Shown here one piece after another: positions 7,814 through 17,502 of a stretch of DNA of 64,000 nt. The notes under the pieces are model-generated. The model saw nothing but the letters and a program-made list of their open reading frames with translations, was not told the origin of the DNA and made no database searches. Every line of letters starts with the position of its first letter. The first letter of the stretch is position 1. A program made the translations under genes and the position numbers. This DNA comes from Streptomyces sp. NBRC 110028 (GTDB lineage Bacteria; Actinomycetota; Actinomycetes; Streptomycetales; Streptomycetaceae), in the NCBI RefSeq assembly GCF_001417735.1, contig NZ_BBUZ01000037.1, forward strand, positions 62,001 to 126,000. The letters are read 5' to 3'.

Positions 7814-10246
7814 TCAGCCCCGCTCGCCGCGGGGCCCTCGGAGCTGGGCCGCCCATCGGGCCCACCGCGGGGCTCCCCACCGCTCGGTCAGCGTGGACCA
7901 GCGCCGCGAGGCCGCCCACACCAGCTGGACCGCCGAGCGCGGGGCCAGCAGCGCCCGCAGCCGCTCCCGGCGCCCGGCCCCGGCCCGGAGACCGGCCAGG
8001 ACCCGCCGCACATCGTCGGCGACGCCGGGGACCGGCCGTGGCCGTGGCGCGTACAGCATCTGCTCCACGGCGGCGGCCACCCGATGCGCCGCCTGGCTCG
8101 CCTCGTCGTCCAGCTCGGTGAGCCGCGCGATGCGGGCCACGGCCTTGCGGGAGGTCTGCGAGTCGTCCGGCATGACGCCGAAGTCCCAGGCCGAATCGAC
8201 CAGTTCGTGCCAGGCGGCCAGGATCCGGTCGGTGGCGTCCTGCTCGGTGCGCCCGCCGGAGCCGTCCAGTCGGCGGGCCCGGACCCGCCGCCGCCACAGC
8301 ATGGGCAGCAGTGGCACTCCGAGCAGCAGCACCGCCAGCGACGTCCAGCTGGTGACCGTGATCACCGACAAGCCACCGCCCGAGGCGCCGTCGCCGGGCT
8401 GCTGGGCCGCGGCGGCCTCGCAGGCGCCCTGCTTCCGCAGCTCCGGCGCGCAGCTGTCCGAGGCGGACGGCGCGGCCGTCGGCTCGGAGCTGGTGCTCGG
8501 ATCGGCCGTCGGTTCGTCCGGAACCTCGCCCGACGGGGTCTGCTCCATCGTGTAGTCGGGCTGGGTGCCACGGCTCGGGGTGGGCTCGAAGCGGGTCCAG
8601 CCGACCCCCTCGAAGTACAGCTCGGGCCAGGCGTGGGCGTCCTTGAGCCCGACCGACACCGAGCCGTCCGCCTGCGAGGTGCCGGGGGTGAACCCGACGG
8701 CCACCCGCGCCGGGATGCCCAGCGTCCGGGCCATCGCCGCCATGGAGAAGGAGAAGTGGACGCAGAAGCCCGCCTTCTGCTTCAGGAACTTCGCGATGGC
8801 GGTCGAACCGCTGCCGGACTGCACCTGGGTGTCGTACCGGAAGCCCCCGTTCACCGCGAACCAGTCCTGGAGCTTGACCGCCTTCTGGTACGCGTTGGAC
8901 GCGCCCGCGGTCACCTCGCGCGCGGTCCGGGCGACCACGGGCGGCAGCGAATCCGGCACCTCGGTGTACTCGCGCTGCAGCCGCGGCGGCGGTGGCGGGG
9001 CGCCGGCCAGCTGGTCGGCGGTCGGCTCGACCAGCAGGCTGGTGACCCGGTAGCGGGCGCCCCGGGTGGTCTGGCCGCGGTCGCCGACGAGCGTGCGGCC
9101 CTCGGGTTCGTACCGCCAGCGCCCGTCGATCTGCACCTTGTCGGCCGGGTAGGGGAGCGGCAGCCAGTTCTGCGCGTACCACTCGGCGGCCGAGATGGAT
9201 GTGTCCACGGAGGTGGTCCGGACCGCGGGGCCGAGGCCCGTCGGCGACGGCAGCCGGCTCGGCACATCGGTGACATGCCGCTCCGAGGACTTCCACGCGG
9301 CGCCGTCGAACTTGTCGAGCGCCACGATCCGCAGATACATGTCCTGGGTGGTCTGCGAGGAGGTGCGGTACCGCAGCACCTCCCGGTTCTCCGGCTGGTT
9401 CAGGCTGTCCTGCAGCGACACCAGCGGATTCACCGCCGAGATGGTGCCGCCCCCGCCGCCCGGCCCGCCGCCGCTGCCCTGCCGGTCCAGCAGCCCGCCG
9501 TTCAGCGACGGCAGCACCGCGGGCACCGCGACCGCGATGCCCAGGGCCAGCACGCCGATGCGGTGGCCCGCTGCCCGGACCGGCGCGGACGCGGGCCCGC
9601 CCCCGGTCCCGGCCAGGCCCGAGGGCGGCATACCGGGCGCACGCGGGGCCCCGCCGCTGAAGACGCGGCCCCACTGGGAGAGCCGGTCCCGGCCCTCGGC
9701 CAGGAGCAGCAGCAGATAGCCGGCCGCGGCCACCAGGAACCACAGCCAGTCGCTTCCGTCGTCCGACAGGCCCGCCGCGACCGAGTACAGCGCCAGCAGC
9801 GGCAGCCCGGCCGGGGCCGCGCTGCGGTACGTCACCGCGAGCGCGTCGACCGCCAGCCCTATCAGCAGCACCCCGCCGACCAGCAGCAGCCGGATGCCGT
9901 CGGTGACCGGCGCCGGGGTCGCGTACTGTCCGACGTCGCTGGTGCCCTCGCGTAGCAGCAGCCCGAACTCATGGAGGGCCTGCGGGCTCGGCAGCACCCC
10001 GGCGAACGCCTGCCCGGACGTGAAGACGACCGTGAGCAGCAGCGTCATCACCACGCCCTGCACCGCCACCGTCAGCGGACGGGCCAGCGGCACCCGGCGG
10101 GCGGCCACGCCCGCCGTGCTCTGGACCGCCAGCAGCAGGACGGCCTGCAGCAGCCAGCCGGCCGGATTCACCAGCGGCAGCAGCGCGCACGCGGCCGTGG
10201 CCGTGGCCAGCGCCGCGCAGACGGCCAGCCGAACGCTCCCACTCAT
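7814..10246 (-). CDS. TgpA-like transglutaminase membrane protein with DUF4129-like tail
   Basis: 810 aa. The N-terminal 240 residues hold six or seven membrane helices (TgpA N-terminal domain). A large extracellular part carries a transglutaminase-like core. The expected Cys is in [20 protein letters not shown], the His in [17 protein letters not shown] and the Asp/Glu region in RFEPTPSRG. After a Pro/Ser/Thr linker there is a last membrane helix and a cytoplasmic helical tail like DUF4129. The ATG at 10246 overlaps the DUF58 stop (ATGA). With MoxR and DUF58 it forms a widespread actinobacterial trio, probably acting on secreted or cell-envelope proteins; the substrate is unknown. Confidence 0.9.
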   Translation of the reverse strand: MSGSVRLAVCAALATATAACALLPLVNPAGWLLQAVLLLAVQSTAGVAARRVPLARPLTVAVQGVVMTLLLTVVFTSGQAFAGVLPSPQALHEFGLLLREGTSDVGQYATPAPVTDGIRLLLVGGVLLIGLAVDALAVTYRSAAPAGLPLLALYSVAAGLSDDGSDWLWFLVAAAGYLLLLLAEGRDRLSQWGRVFSGGAPRAPGMPPSGLAGTGGGPASAPVRAAGHRIGVLALGIAVAVPAVLPSLNGGLLDRQGSGGGPGGGGGTISAVNPLVSLQDSLNQPENREVLRYRTSSQTTQDMYLRIVALDKFDGAAWKSSERHVTDVPSRLPSPTGLGPAVRTTSVDTSISAAEWYAQNWLPLPYPADKVQIDGRWRYEPEGRTLVGDRGQTTRGARYRVTSLLVEPTADQLAGAPPPPPRLQREYTEVPDSLPPVVARTAREVTAGASNAYQKAVKLQDWFAVNGGFRYDTQVQSGSGSTAIAKFLKQKAGFCVHFSFSMAAMARTLGIPARVAVGFTPGTSQADGSVSVGLKDAHAWPELYFEGVGWTRFEPTPSRGTQPDYTMEQTPSGEVPDEPTADPSTSSEPTAAPSASDSCAPELRKQGACEAAAAQQPGDGASGGGLSVITVTSWTSLAVLLLGVPLLPMLWRRRVRARRLDGSGGRTEQDATDRILAAWHELVDSAWDFGVMPDDSQTSRKAVARIARLTELDDEASQAAHRVAAAVEQMLYAPRPRPVPGVADDVRRVLAGLRAGAGRRERLRALLAPRSAVQLVWAASRRWSTLTERWGAPRWARWAAQLRGPRGERG

Positions 10247-11631
10247 CCCCAGCTCCCTGTCATGCCGCCGACGCCCCCACGCCCGGCGTCGGCCCGGATG
10301 GCGCCCTGCCCGTCGGCCTGCCGCCACAGCTCCGCCATCGAGGCGCCCGGGGCGACCGGCAGCGCCGTCCACCCCGCTTCGCGCAGCCGCCGCAGCCCGT
10401 CCTCCAGCTGTCGCGGGTCGGTGGGCTCCATCCCCCGTGACCAGGCCGGGCCGTCCATGACGAACGCCACCGCCGCAGTGGAGCGGTGCCGCATCCGCCC
10501 GACGAGCGCCGCCTGCGCCTCGTCCAGGTCGCCCAGGAAGGCCACCAGCAGGCCCTCGCCCCCGCCGCCCAGCACGTCGTACGCGAGGGAGAGCCCGTCC
10601 TCGTCGGAGTGGTCCACCACCGCGAGGGTGTCCAGCATCAGCCCGGCCGTCTCCGCCGAGTCATGCGTGGAACCGGCGAATCCGCCTCCGCCGTCCGGGC
10701 CGGGCACCGAACTTCCGGTGTCGGTCAGCAGCCGGACCGCGTAGCCGCGCTCCAGCAGGTGCACCGCGGCCGAGGCAGCGCCGCACACCGCCCACTCGAA
10801 GGGCGAGTCGGGCCCCGCGCCCTCGTAGGCGCAGCCCCGGGTGTCCAGCAGCACCGTGCAGTGGGCACGCCGCGGCTGCTCCTCCCGGCGCACCATCAGC
10901 TCCCCGTAGCGCGCGGTGGACCGCCAGTGCACCCGGCGCAGGTCGTCGCCGTGGCGATAGCCGCGCGGGATCACATCGTCCTCACCGGCCAGGGCCAGCG
11001 AGCGGTGCCGCCCGTCCCCGTACCCCGCGGCCTCGCCGGTCAGCGGTATCGCGGGCAGCGGCTCGACCTGGGGCACCACGGTGAGCGTGTCGTACGCGCT
11101 GAAGGCGCGGGTCAGCTCGCACATCCCGAACGGGTCGCCCAGCCGCAGCTGCAGCGGGCCCAGGGGATAGCGGCCGCGCAGATCGGAGCGGACCCGGTAG
11201 GACACCTCGCGGCGGCCGCCCGGCTCCACCCGGTCCAGGACGAAGCGGGGGCGCGGCCCCAGCACATACGGCACCCGGTCCTGGAGCATGAGCAGCCCGG
11301 TGGGCAGCCGCGAGACGTTGTCCATGCGCAGGTGCACCCGGGCCTCGGAGCCCGCCGGGACCCGCGCGGGCGCGAGCCGGCGGCTGCCCGCCACCTGGTA
11401 CCGGGTGCGGTGGACGACGGCCACGCACACCAGGGGCAGTGCCGCCAGCAGCAGCCCCACCCGCAGCAGGTCGGCCTGGCCCAGCACATAGCTGCACACC
11501 GCGGCGGCGACCCCGGCGGCCAGGAAGGAGCGGCCGCGGGTGGTCAGCCCGGCGAGCGCCGCCCGGATCGTGCCCCGGTCCTCCTCGCCCGCGGCGCTCC
11601 CGGGGACCGCGCCCGTCCCCCCTGTGGTCAT
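10243..11631 (-). CDS. DUF58-domain protein
   Basis: 462 aa. Two membrane helices at about 37-75 precede a soluble region. The DUF58 signature is plain: [20 protein letters not shown] followed by [10 protein letters not shown] vWA-like fold follows (TVLLDTRG). The ATG at 11631 overlaps the MoxR stop (TGATG) and has GGAGG five nt upstream. DUF58 proteins pair with MoxR AAA+ ATPases, which probably remodel or activate them. The gene also overlaps the next one by 4 nt. Confidence 0.92.
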   Translation of the reverse strand: MTTGGTGAVPGSAAGEEDRGTIRAALAGLTTRGRSFLAAGVAAAVCSYVLGQADLLRVGLLLAALPLVCVAVVHRTRYQVAGSRRLAPARVPAGSEARVHLRMDNVSRLPTGLLMLQDRVPYVLGPRPRFVLDRVEPGGRREVSYRVRSDLRGRYPLGPLQLRLGDPFGMCELTRAFSAYDTLTVVPQVEPLPAIPLTGEAAGYGDGRHRSLALAGEDDVIPRGYRHGDDLRRVHWRSTARYGELMVRREEQPRRAHCTVLLDTRGCAYEGAGPDSPFEWAVCGAASAAVHLLERGYAVRLLTDTGSSVPGPDGGGGFAGSTHDSAETAGLMLDTLAVVDHSDEDGLSLAYDVLGGGGEGLLVAFLGDLDEAQAALVGRMRHRSTAAVAFVMDGPAWSRGMEPTDPRQLEDGLRRLREAGWTALPVAPGASMAELWRQADGQGAIRADAGRGGVGGMTGSWG

Positions 11632-12680
11632 CACAACCTCCGTGCGCCCGGCTGCTGCCCGTAGTCGACCGGGGGCATGGGCGGCACCGGAGGCAGGTGT
11701 CCGCCGGTCCGCTGCGAGGAGGTGGGCACCGGGGTGCGCTGCAGGATGTCCCCGACGACCTGCTCCGAGGTGCGCCGGTTCAGCTGGGCCTGGGCGGTGG
11801 GCAGCAGCCGGTGGGCCAGCACGGGGACGGCGAGCGACTGCACATCGTCGGGGAGGGCGAAGTCCCGCCCGGCCAGCGCGGCCGCCGCCTTGGCGGCCCG
11901 CAGCAGATGCAGGGTGGCCCGGGGCGAGGCGCCGAGCCGCAGGTCGGGGTGGTTGCGGGTGGCGGACACCAGGTCCACCGCATACCGCCGGATGGCCTCG
12001 GCGACGTGCACCGAGCGCACCGCCTCGACCAGCTTGACGATCTCGTGGGCGTGCGCGACCGGCTGCATGTCGTCCAGCGGGGAGACCCCGCCGTGCACGT
12101 CCAGCATCTCCAGCTCCGCCTGCGGGCTGGGGTAGCCGATGGAGACGCGCGCCATGAAGCGGTCGCGCTGCGCCTCGGGCAGCGGATAGGTGCCCTCCAT
12201 CTCGATGGGGTTCTGGGTGGCCACCACCATGAAGGGCCCGGGCAGTTCGTAGCTCTTGCCGTCGATGGTGACCTGGCGCTCTTCCATCGATTCAAGGAGC
12301 GCGGACTGGGTCTTGGGCGAGGCGCGGTTGATCTCGTCGCCGATGACGATCTGGGCGAAGATCGCGCCCGGCTTGAACTCGAACTCCTTGCGCTGCTGGT
12401 CGTAGATGCTCACCCCGGTGATGTCCGACGGCAGCAGGTCGGGGGTGAACTGGATACGGCGCACCGAGCAGTCGATGGATCGCGCGAGTGCCTTGGCGAG
12501 CATGGTCTTGCCCACGCCCGGGACATCCTCGATCAGCAGATGTCCCTCGGCGAGCAGTACGGTCAGCGAAAGCCGTACGACCTCGGGCTTGCCCTCGATC
12601 ACACCCTCCACCGACCGGCGGACCCGCTCCGCTGTGGTGGTCAGATCGCTGAGGCTCGCTCGTTCGTCATAGGTCGTCAC
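11631..12680 (-). CDS. MoxR-family AAA+ ATPase
   Basis: 349 aa. Walker A is [15 protein letters not shown] (GVGKT at 55-59) and Walker B is [20 protein letters not shown]. The sensor region [18 protein letters not shown] and arginine RDRFMARVS are also present. The C-terminus is a Pro-rich tail. A GTG at 12680 with GGAGGG four nt upstream is the only good start. It is the first gene of the MoxR/DUF58/TgpA operon. MoxR proteins act as chaperone-like ATPases for vWA/DUF58 partners. Confidence 0.93.
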   Translation of the reverse strand: MTTYDERASLSDLTTTAERVRRSVEGVIEGKPEVVRLSLTVLLAEGHLLIEDVPGVGKTMLAKALARSIDCSVRRIQFTPDLLPSDITGVSIYDQQRKEFEFKPGAIFAQIVIGDEINRASPKTQSALLESMEERQVTIDGKSYELPGPFMVVATQNPIEMEGTYPLPEAQRDRFMARVSIGYPSPQAELEMLDVHGGVSPLDDMQPVAHAHEIVKLVEAVRSVHVAEAIRRYAVDLVSATRNHPDLRLGASPRATLHLLRAAKAAAALAGRDFALPDDVQSLAVPVLAHRLLPTAQAQLNRRTSEQVVGDILQRTPVPTSSQRTGGHLPPVPPMPPVDYGQQPGARRL

Positions 12681-12756
12681 CCGGCCCTCCTCGGCCCGTT
12701 CTCAGGGCCGACTGCCCACCAAGGACGGACCGGCCCACCGCAAACGCTGGCACCGG

Positions 12757-12775
12757 CCCCCGCGGGTTGCGGGGG
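12757..12775 (-). terminator. Short GC hairpin between carbonic anhydrase and moxR
   Basis: CCCCCGC (12757-12763) and GCGGGGG (12769-12775) form a 7-bp stem with loop GGGTT, about 110 nt past the carbonic anhydrase stop. It could end that transcript or lie in the moxR leader. Confidence 0.4.
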
Positions 12776-12826
12776 ACGATGTCATCTACGCATTCTTGCG
12801 GTCTTCGCCGTCTCGCGTCACTCGGC

Positions 12827-12846
12827 TGTGGATAACCCGGGGTTAT
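12827..12846. promoter_or_regulatory. Palindrome ATAACCC-G-GGGTTAT overlapping a DnaA-box-like 9-mer
   Basis: 12832-12846 is a 15-bp palindrome with 7-bp arms. TGTGGATAA at 12827-12835 is the exact reverse complement of the E. coli DnaA box TTATCCACA. The site lies upstream of moxR. A single box may be chance. Confidence 0.4.
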
Positions 12847-12884
12847 TTGTCATGCTTGTACGAGTGAGTGGCGGAAAATCCCAC

Positions 12885-13442
12885 TCAGCCGCGCGGCTCG
12901 ACCTCACGCAGCAGACCGGTCGTCACATCGAAGACGAAACCCCGCACGTCGTCGCGGTGGAGCAGGAACGGCGAGGTGCGCACCCGCTCGATCGACTGGC
13001 GTACGTCGGCGTCCAGGTCCTTGAAGCTCTCGACCGCCCACGACGGCCGCTGACCCACTTCCTCCTCCAGCTCGTGCCGGAAGTCCTCGGTGAGGTTCAG
13101 CAGACCGCAGCCGGTGTGGTGGATCAGCACGACGCTGCGGGTGCCCAGCGCGCGCTGGCTGATGGTCAGGGAGCGGATGATGTCGTCGGTGACCACGCCG
13201 CCCGCGTTGCGGATGGTGTGGCAGTCGCCCAGCTCCAGGCCGAGCGCCTCGTGCAGATCGAGACGTGCGTCCATGCAGGCGACGATGGCGACGTGCTGCA
13301 CGGGGCGCGCGTCCATACCGGGGTCGGTGAAGCTGGCGGCGTACTGGCGGTTGGCCTCGACGAGCCGGTCGGTGACCGAGCCGGCGGTGCCGGCGGCGCT
13401 GTCGGAGGACTGGGGCAACGGCTGCGACGCAGATATCGACAT
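12885..13442 (-). CDS. Beta-class carbonic anhydrase
   Basis: 185 aa. Zinc ligands fit the beta class: Cys56 and Asp58 in ACMDAR, then His109 and Cys112 in HHTGCG. The segment TIRNAGGVVTDDIIRSLTIS is conserved in the Mycobacterium Rv1284-like subgroup. It interconverts CO2 and bicarbonate in the cytoplasm. The ATG at 13442 fits the family length; upstream codons to 13541 look non-coding and no strong ribosome binding site is visible. It is transcribed away from rsmH, so the region 13443-13860 contains divergent promoters. Confidence 0.92.
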   Translation of the reverse strand: MSISASQPLPQSSDSAAGTAGSVTDRLVEANRQYAASFTDPGMDARPVQHVAIVACMDARLDLHEALGLELGDCHTIRNAGGVVTDDIIRSLTISQRALGTRSVVLIHHTGCGLLNLTEDFRHELEEEVGQRPSWAVESFKDLDADVRQSIERVRTSPFLLHRDDVRGFVFDVTTGLLREVEPRG

Positions 13443-13626
13443 GGCTACGACCCTAATCCCACCAGCTGATTTTGTCTTTTCTTTAGGTTGCGCAAACGAG
13501 GGCATCGGGTGCTCCGAAGGAGTGATTGTGAGCCACTCCACACCTCCGCGCGCCCCTTCCCACCGCCCTCGGACGGAACCATTCCGCTCCGGTCCACTCC
13601 GTCGGCGGGGCGCGCTGGCCGGTTGG

Positions 13627-13666
13627 TTGACCGAGGGGACGAGTGGACTAAAGTGGCGCGAAGTGG
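13627..13666 (+). promoter_or_regulatory. dcw promoter overlaid by three 10-bp-phased AGTGG repeats (MraZ-box-like)
   Basis: AGTGG occurs at 13642, 13652 and 13662, exactly 10 bp apart (gAGTGGacta aAGTGGcgcg aAGTGG). The MraZ repressor is known to bind arrays of short GTG-rich boxes with 10-bp period at dcw promoters. A promoter-like TTGACC (13627-13632), 16-bp spacer, TAAAGT (13649-13654) coincides with the repeats. No mraZ gene is present here: nothing in 13443-13860 looks like its 140-odd-residue product. Confidence 0.6.
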
Positions 13667-13860
13667 GAGGCGTGACGCTCCCCTTGGACCCCGGAATTTT
13701 CGCGTGAGCGCGGTGCGTACGTACCCCTCGGCCTCCTCCCGCTCCGGCCGCCTGACGTCACTTCCCCGGCGCCAGTCGGCCGCTTCCCCTTCGAGCGGGT
13801 GGGGACCCGGCGGTGCGTACCCGCCACGCCCGACCCTCAGAAGGGCGCACGAGCAGCGCA

Positions 13861-14820
13861 ATGAGCAGCAACGCTCTCCACGTTCCCGTCATGCTTCAGC
13901 GCTGCCTGGACATGCTGGCCCCCGCCCTCGCCGAACCCGGCGCGGTGGTGGTCGACTGCACGCTCGGCCTCGGAGGGCACAGCGAGGCGCTGCTGCGCAG
14001 CTTCCCCGCGGCCCGGCTCATCGCCCTCGACCGCGACCCCGACGCGCTCCGGCTGGCCGGTGAGCGCCTGGCCCCCTACGGCGACCGGGCGACCCTGGTG
14101 CACGCCGTCTACGACGAGCTGCCCGAGGTCCTGGACCGGCTCGGCGTGCCGCGCGTCCAGGGCGTCCTGTTCGACCTCGGCGTCTCCTCCATGCAACTGG
14201 ACGAGGCCGAGCGAGGCTTCGCCTACGCGCAGGACGCCCCGCTGGACATGCGGATGGACCAGACGACGGGCATCGGCGCCGCCGAGGTGCTGAACACCTA
14301 TCCGCCGGGCGACCTGGTGCGCATCCTGCGGACGTACGGCGAGGAGAAGTTCGCCAAGAAGATCGTGGACGCGGTGGTCAGGGAGCGCGAGAAGGAGCCG
14401 TTCAGCAACAGCGCCCGGCTCGTCGAGCTGATCCGCGAGGCCCTGCCGCAGGCCGCCAAGCGCACCGGCGGCAACCCCGCCAAGCGCACCTTCCAGGCGC
14501 TGCGCATCGAGGTCAACGGCGAGCTGGCCGTCCTGGAGCGGGCCGTTCCGGCGGCCGTGGCGGCGCTCGCGGTGGGCGGGCGGATCGCCGTGCTGTCGTA
14601 CCACTCGCTGGAGGACCGGCTGGTCAAGCGCGTGTTGGCGGCCGGTGCCGCCAACACCGCGCCACCCGGTCTGCCGGTCGTCCCGGAGCGCTATCAGCCC
14701 CGGCTCAAGCTGCTCACCCGCGGCGCCGAGCTGCCCACCGAGGAGGAGATCGCCGAGAACCGCCGCGCCGCCCCGGCCCGTTTCCGCGGAGCGGAGCGCA
14801 TCCGCGAGGACGCCCTGTGA
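13861..14820 (+). CDS. rsmH: 16S rRNA m4C1402 methyltransferase RsmH (MraW)
   Basis: 319 aa. The family N-terminus [13 protein letters not shown] is followed by the SAM motif [16 protein letters not shown]. Also conserved are [18 protein letters not shown] and the C-terminal [13 protein letters not shown]. It N4-methylates C1402 in the ribosomal decoding centre. The ATG at 13861 matches the family start; an in-frame GTG at 13813 is an alternative, and neither has a strong ribosome binding site. It is the first gene of the dcw cluster, and its stop overlaps the ftsL start (GTGA). Confidence 0.95.
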   Translation: MSSNALHVPVMLQRCLDMLAPALAEPGAVVVDCTLGLGGHSEALLRSFPAARLIALDRDPDALRLAGERLAPYGDRATLVHAVYDELPEVLDRLGVPRVQGVLFDLGVSSMQLDEAERGFAYAQDAPLDMRMDQTTGIGAAEVLNTYPPGDLVRILRTYGEEKFAKKIVDAVVREREKEPFSNSARLVELIREALPQAAKRTGGNPAKRTFQALRIEVNGELAVLERAVPAAVAALAVGGRIAVLSYHSLEDRLVKRVLAAGAANTAPPGLPVVPERYQPRLKLLTRGAELPTEEEIAENRRAAPARFRGAERIREDAL

Positions 14821-15356
14821 GCGGGGCCGGGGCCAAAGGGCAGGCCAGACCCAAGAGGCTGGCGAAAGGGGCGGCGCCGGGGGCGGTCACGGCCCGGCGC
14901 GCGCCCTTCGTGCTGCTCGTCGTCGTCCTGCTCGGCTCCGGCCTGATCGCGCTGCTGCTGCTGAACTCCTCCCTCAACCAGGGCTCGTTCGAGCTGAGCA
15001 ACCTGGAGAAGCAGACCGGCGAGCTGAGCGACGAGCGCCAGTCGCTCCAGCAGGAGGTCGACCAGCTCTCCGCCCCCGGTGCGCTGGAGCAGCGCGCCCG
15101 GGAGCTGGGCATGGTGCCCGGCGGCAGCCCGGCCTTCCTCAACCCGGACGGGACCGTGGCCGGGGTACCCGCCCCCGCCACCGGGCAGCCCTCGGTGGCG
15201 CACGCCCCCGGCCCGCTGCCCCCGCTCGTGCTGGATCCCACCCCGGCGGCCTCCACCCCGTCGCCCGCACCGGCCCCGGCCGCGGTGCCGTCGGCGGGCC
15301 CCCTGGCCCCGGCGGCCGGCGCCGGCGGCCCGACCACCCCGGCCCCTGGCAGGTGA
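14817..15356 (+). CDS. ftsL: FtsL-like septum formation protein
   Basis: 179 aa. A basic cytoplasmic N-terminus is followed by one membrane helix ([20 protein letters not shown], about 31-50). A periplasmic coiled coil follows ([26 protein letters not shown]). The last 75 residues are a Pro/Ala-rich tail, as in streptomycete FtsL. It bridges FtsQ/DivIC to FtsW and FtsI in the divisome. The GTG start overlaps the rsmH stop by 4 nt. Identity rests on topology and position because FtsL sequences diverge widely. Confidence 0.88.
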   Translation: MSGAGAKGQARPKRLAKGAAPGAVTARRAPFVLLVVVLLGSGLIALLLLNSSLNQGSFELSNLEKQTGELSDERQSLQQEVDQLSAPGALEQRARELGMVPGGSPAFLNPDGTVAGVPAPATGQPSVAHAPGPLPPLVLDPTPAASTPSPAPAPAAVPSAGPLAPAAGAGGPTTPAPGR

Positions 15357-15360
15357 CACG

Positions 15361-17343
15361 GTGACGCGACCCCAGGACCCCCGCCGGCGGGTGCCCGGCC
15401 CGGCGGCACCGCGCGGCGACCGTGACCGCCGCCCGCGCCAGGGGGCGCAGCGCCGCCCCTCGGGGCGCGGCCCGCGCCCCGGCGCGCAGCGCGGCGGGCG
15501 CCCCGGTGGCGCCCAGGCGCAACTGCGGCTGGGCAGCCCGCGCCCCCGGCTGCGGCTGATCGGCCTCGGCCTCACCCTCGTCATGCTGGTCTTCGTCGTC
15601 CGGCTGCTCCAGGTGCAGGCCGTGGACGCCTCCGCGTACGCCGCCAAGGCCAACGTCAACCGCTACATCCCGGTGAAGCTGTCCGCGGAGCGCGGGTCCA
15701 TCACCGACCGCGACGGCGTCAACCTGGCCACCACCGTGGACGCGTACGACATCACAGCCGCCCCCGACCTGCTCACCCCGCGCAACGCCAAGATCAAGGA
15801 CGCGCCCCGGCAGGCGGCCGCCCTCCTCGCGCCGATCCTCGGCAAGAACGAGGCGGACCTGGAGAAGAAGCTCACCGACAACCCGAAGTCGCAGTACGCC
15901 GTGCTGGCCCGGCAGCAGACCCCGCAGGTCTGGAACCAGATCAAGGACCTGAAGAACGCCCTGGACGACAGCGCGAGCAAGGGCAAGGGCACCAACGTCC
16001 TGGCCGGGGTCAACCGGGAGTCGCACAGCAAGCGGGTCTACCCCGGCGGCGACCTCGCCGCCGGGATCCTGGGCTTCGTGGGCGCCGACGGGCGCGGCGC
16101 GGCGGGGATCGAGCAACTCCTGAACAACAAGCTCGCGGGCAAGGACGGCAAGCGCGTCTACGCCCAGTCCGGCGGCCACCAGGTGCCCACCGGCGACCTC
16201 AGCGAGAAGCCCGCGGTGCCCGGCAGCGACGTCGAGCTGACGATCGACCGCGACATCCAGTGGGCCGCCCAGAGCGCCATCTCCGACCAGGTGAAGCGGT
16301 CACGGGCGGACCGCGGCTACGTCGTCGTGCAGGACACCCGCACCGGACAGCTGCTGGCCATGGCCAACGCCCCCGGCTTCGATCCCAACGACATCTCCGC
16401 CGCGGACGGCGACACCCTCGGCAACGCCGCGGTCTCCGACGCGTACGAACCGGGCAGCGTCAGCAAGCTGATGTCGATGGCCGCCGTACTGCAGGAGGGC
16501 GCCGCCCGCTGGGACACCCAGGTGGAGGTCCCGAACCGGCTGCCGCGCGCGGGCCGCGCCTTCGCCGACGACATCGACCACCCCACCTGGTACCTCACGC
16601 TCAACGGGGTGCTCGCCAAGTCCAGCAACATCGGCACCATCCTCGCCACCGAGCAGCTGGGCAAGACCGAGAAGCAGAAGAACCGGATCCTCTACCGCTA
16701 TCTGCGGCGGTTCGGCATCGGGCAGCCCACCGGGCTCGGCCTCCCCGGCGAGACCCCGGGCATCCTGGCCAAACCGCAGGACTGGAGCGCCTCGCAGGGG
16801 TACACCATCCCCTTCGGCCAGGGACTGTCGCTCAACGCCGTCCAGGCGGCCTCCGTCTACTCCACCGTTGCAGGCGGCGGCCGGCGCATCGCCCCCAGCC
16901 TGGTGCGCGGCACCAGGGGCCCCGGCGGCCACTTCACCGCCGCCCCGGCGCCCGAGAAGAACCGGGTGGTGAGCGCGAAGACCGCGAAGACGCTCGCCGA
17001 GATGCTCGAATCGGTCGTGGACGACCAGGAGGGCACCGGCAGCAAGGCGAAGATCCCCGGCTATCGCGTCGCGGGCAAGACGGGCACCTCCAACCGCGTG
17101 GATCCGAAAACCGGCCGTTATCACGGATACACGGCTTCCTTCGCCGGTTTCGCACCAGCTGACAAACCGCGCCTCACGGTCTACTGCGCGGTGCAGAATC
17201 CGACCCGGGGCAGCTATTTCGGTGGGCAGGTCTGCGGTCCGGTCTACAAAAAGGTCATGGAGTTCGCGCTCAAGTCGCTGCAGGTCCCGCCCACGGGTGC
17301 GCAGCCCAAGCGGCTCCCCGTGAGCTACAGCCCGGGCCGCTGA
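15361..17343 (+). CDS. ftsI: Septal class B penicillin-binding protein FtsI (PBP3)
   Basis: 660 aa. A long basic cytoplasmic tail (1-60) precedes the membrane anchor (LRLIGLGLTLVMLVFVVRLL). The PBP dimerisation domain begins at SAERGSITDRDG. Transpeptidase motifs are S366-V-S-K369, S421-S-N423 and K573-T-G575. It cross-links peptidoglycan at the septum together with FtsW. The GTG at 15361 lies 4 nt after the ftsL stop with AGGTGA upstream. Streptomyces need it for sporulation septation rather than for vegetative viability, from general knowledge of the genus. Confidence 0.95.
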   Translation: MTRPQDPRRRVPGPAAPRGDRDRRPRQGAQRRPSGRGPRPGAQRGGRPGGAQAQLRLGSPRPRLRLIGLGLTLVMLVFVVRLLQVQAVDASAYAAKANVNRYIPVKLSAERGSITDRDGVNLATTVDAYDITAAPDLLTPRNAKIKDAPRQAAALLAPILGKNEADLEKKLTDNPKSQYAVLARQQTPQVWNQIKDLKNALDDSASKGKGTNVLAGVNRESHSKRVYPGGDLAAGILGFVGADGRGAAGIEQLLNNKLAGKDGKRVYAQSGGHQVPTGDLSEKPAVPGSDVELTIDRDIQWAAQSAISDQVKRSRADRGYVVVQDTRTGQLLAMANAPGFDPNDISAADGDTLGNAAVSDAYEPGSVSKLMSMAAVLQEGAARWDTQVEVPNRLPRAGRAFADDIDHPTWYLTLNGVLAKSSNIGTILATEQLGKTEKQKNRILYRYLRRFGIGQPTGLGLPGETPGILAKPQDWSASQGYTIPFGQGLSLNAVQAASVYSTVAGGGRRIAPSLVRGTRGPGGHFTAAPAPEKNRVVSAKTAKTLAEMLESVVDDQEGTGSKAKIPGYRVAGKTGTSNRVDPKTGRYHGYTASFAGFAPADKPRLTVYCAVQNPTRGSYFGGQVCGPVYKKVMEFALKSLQVPPTGAQPKRLPVSYSPGR

Positions 17344-17502
17344 GCGGGTTCAGCCGTGACGACGATCACGCCGGAGCCAGGGAACCAGGGCCCGGTGCGC
17401 CGCTGCTCCGCCGCCGGATTTCGCGACGGAGCGGGTGAGCCGGGTACGCTCACCGCCGTGCCCCAAGCTGATCAGTCCCAAACCCCTCAGAAGGACGTTT
17501 CT

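Noticed and set aside
12827-12835. Replication origin suggested by a DnaA box
   Set aside because: Only one box is seen and there are no dnaA, dnaN or clustered boxes.
13443-13860. Possible mraZ gene upstream of rsmH
   Set aside because: No frame in this stretch encodes MraZ-like residues; the open frames read as low-complexity Arg/Ser/Pro.
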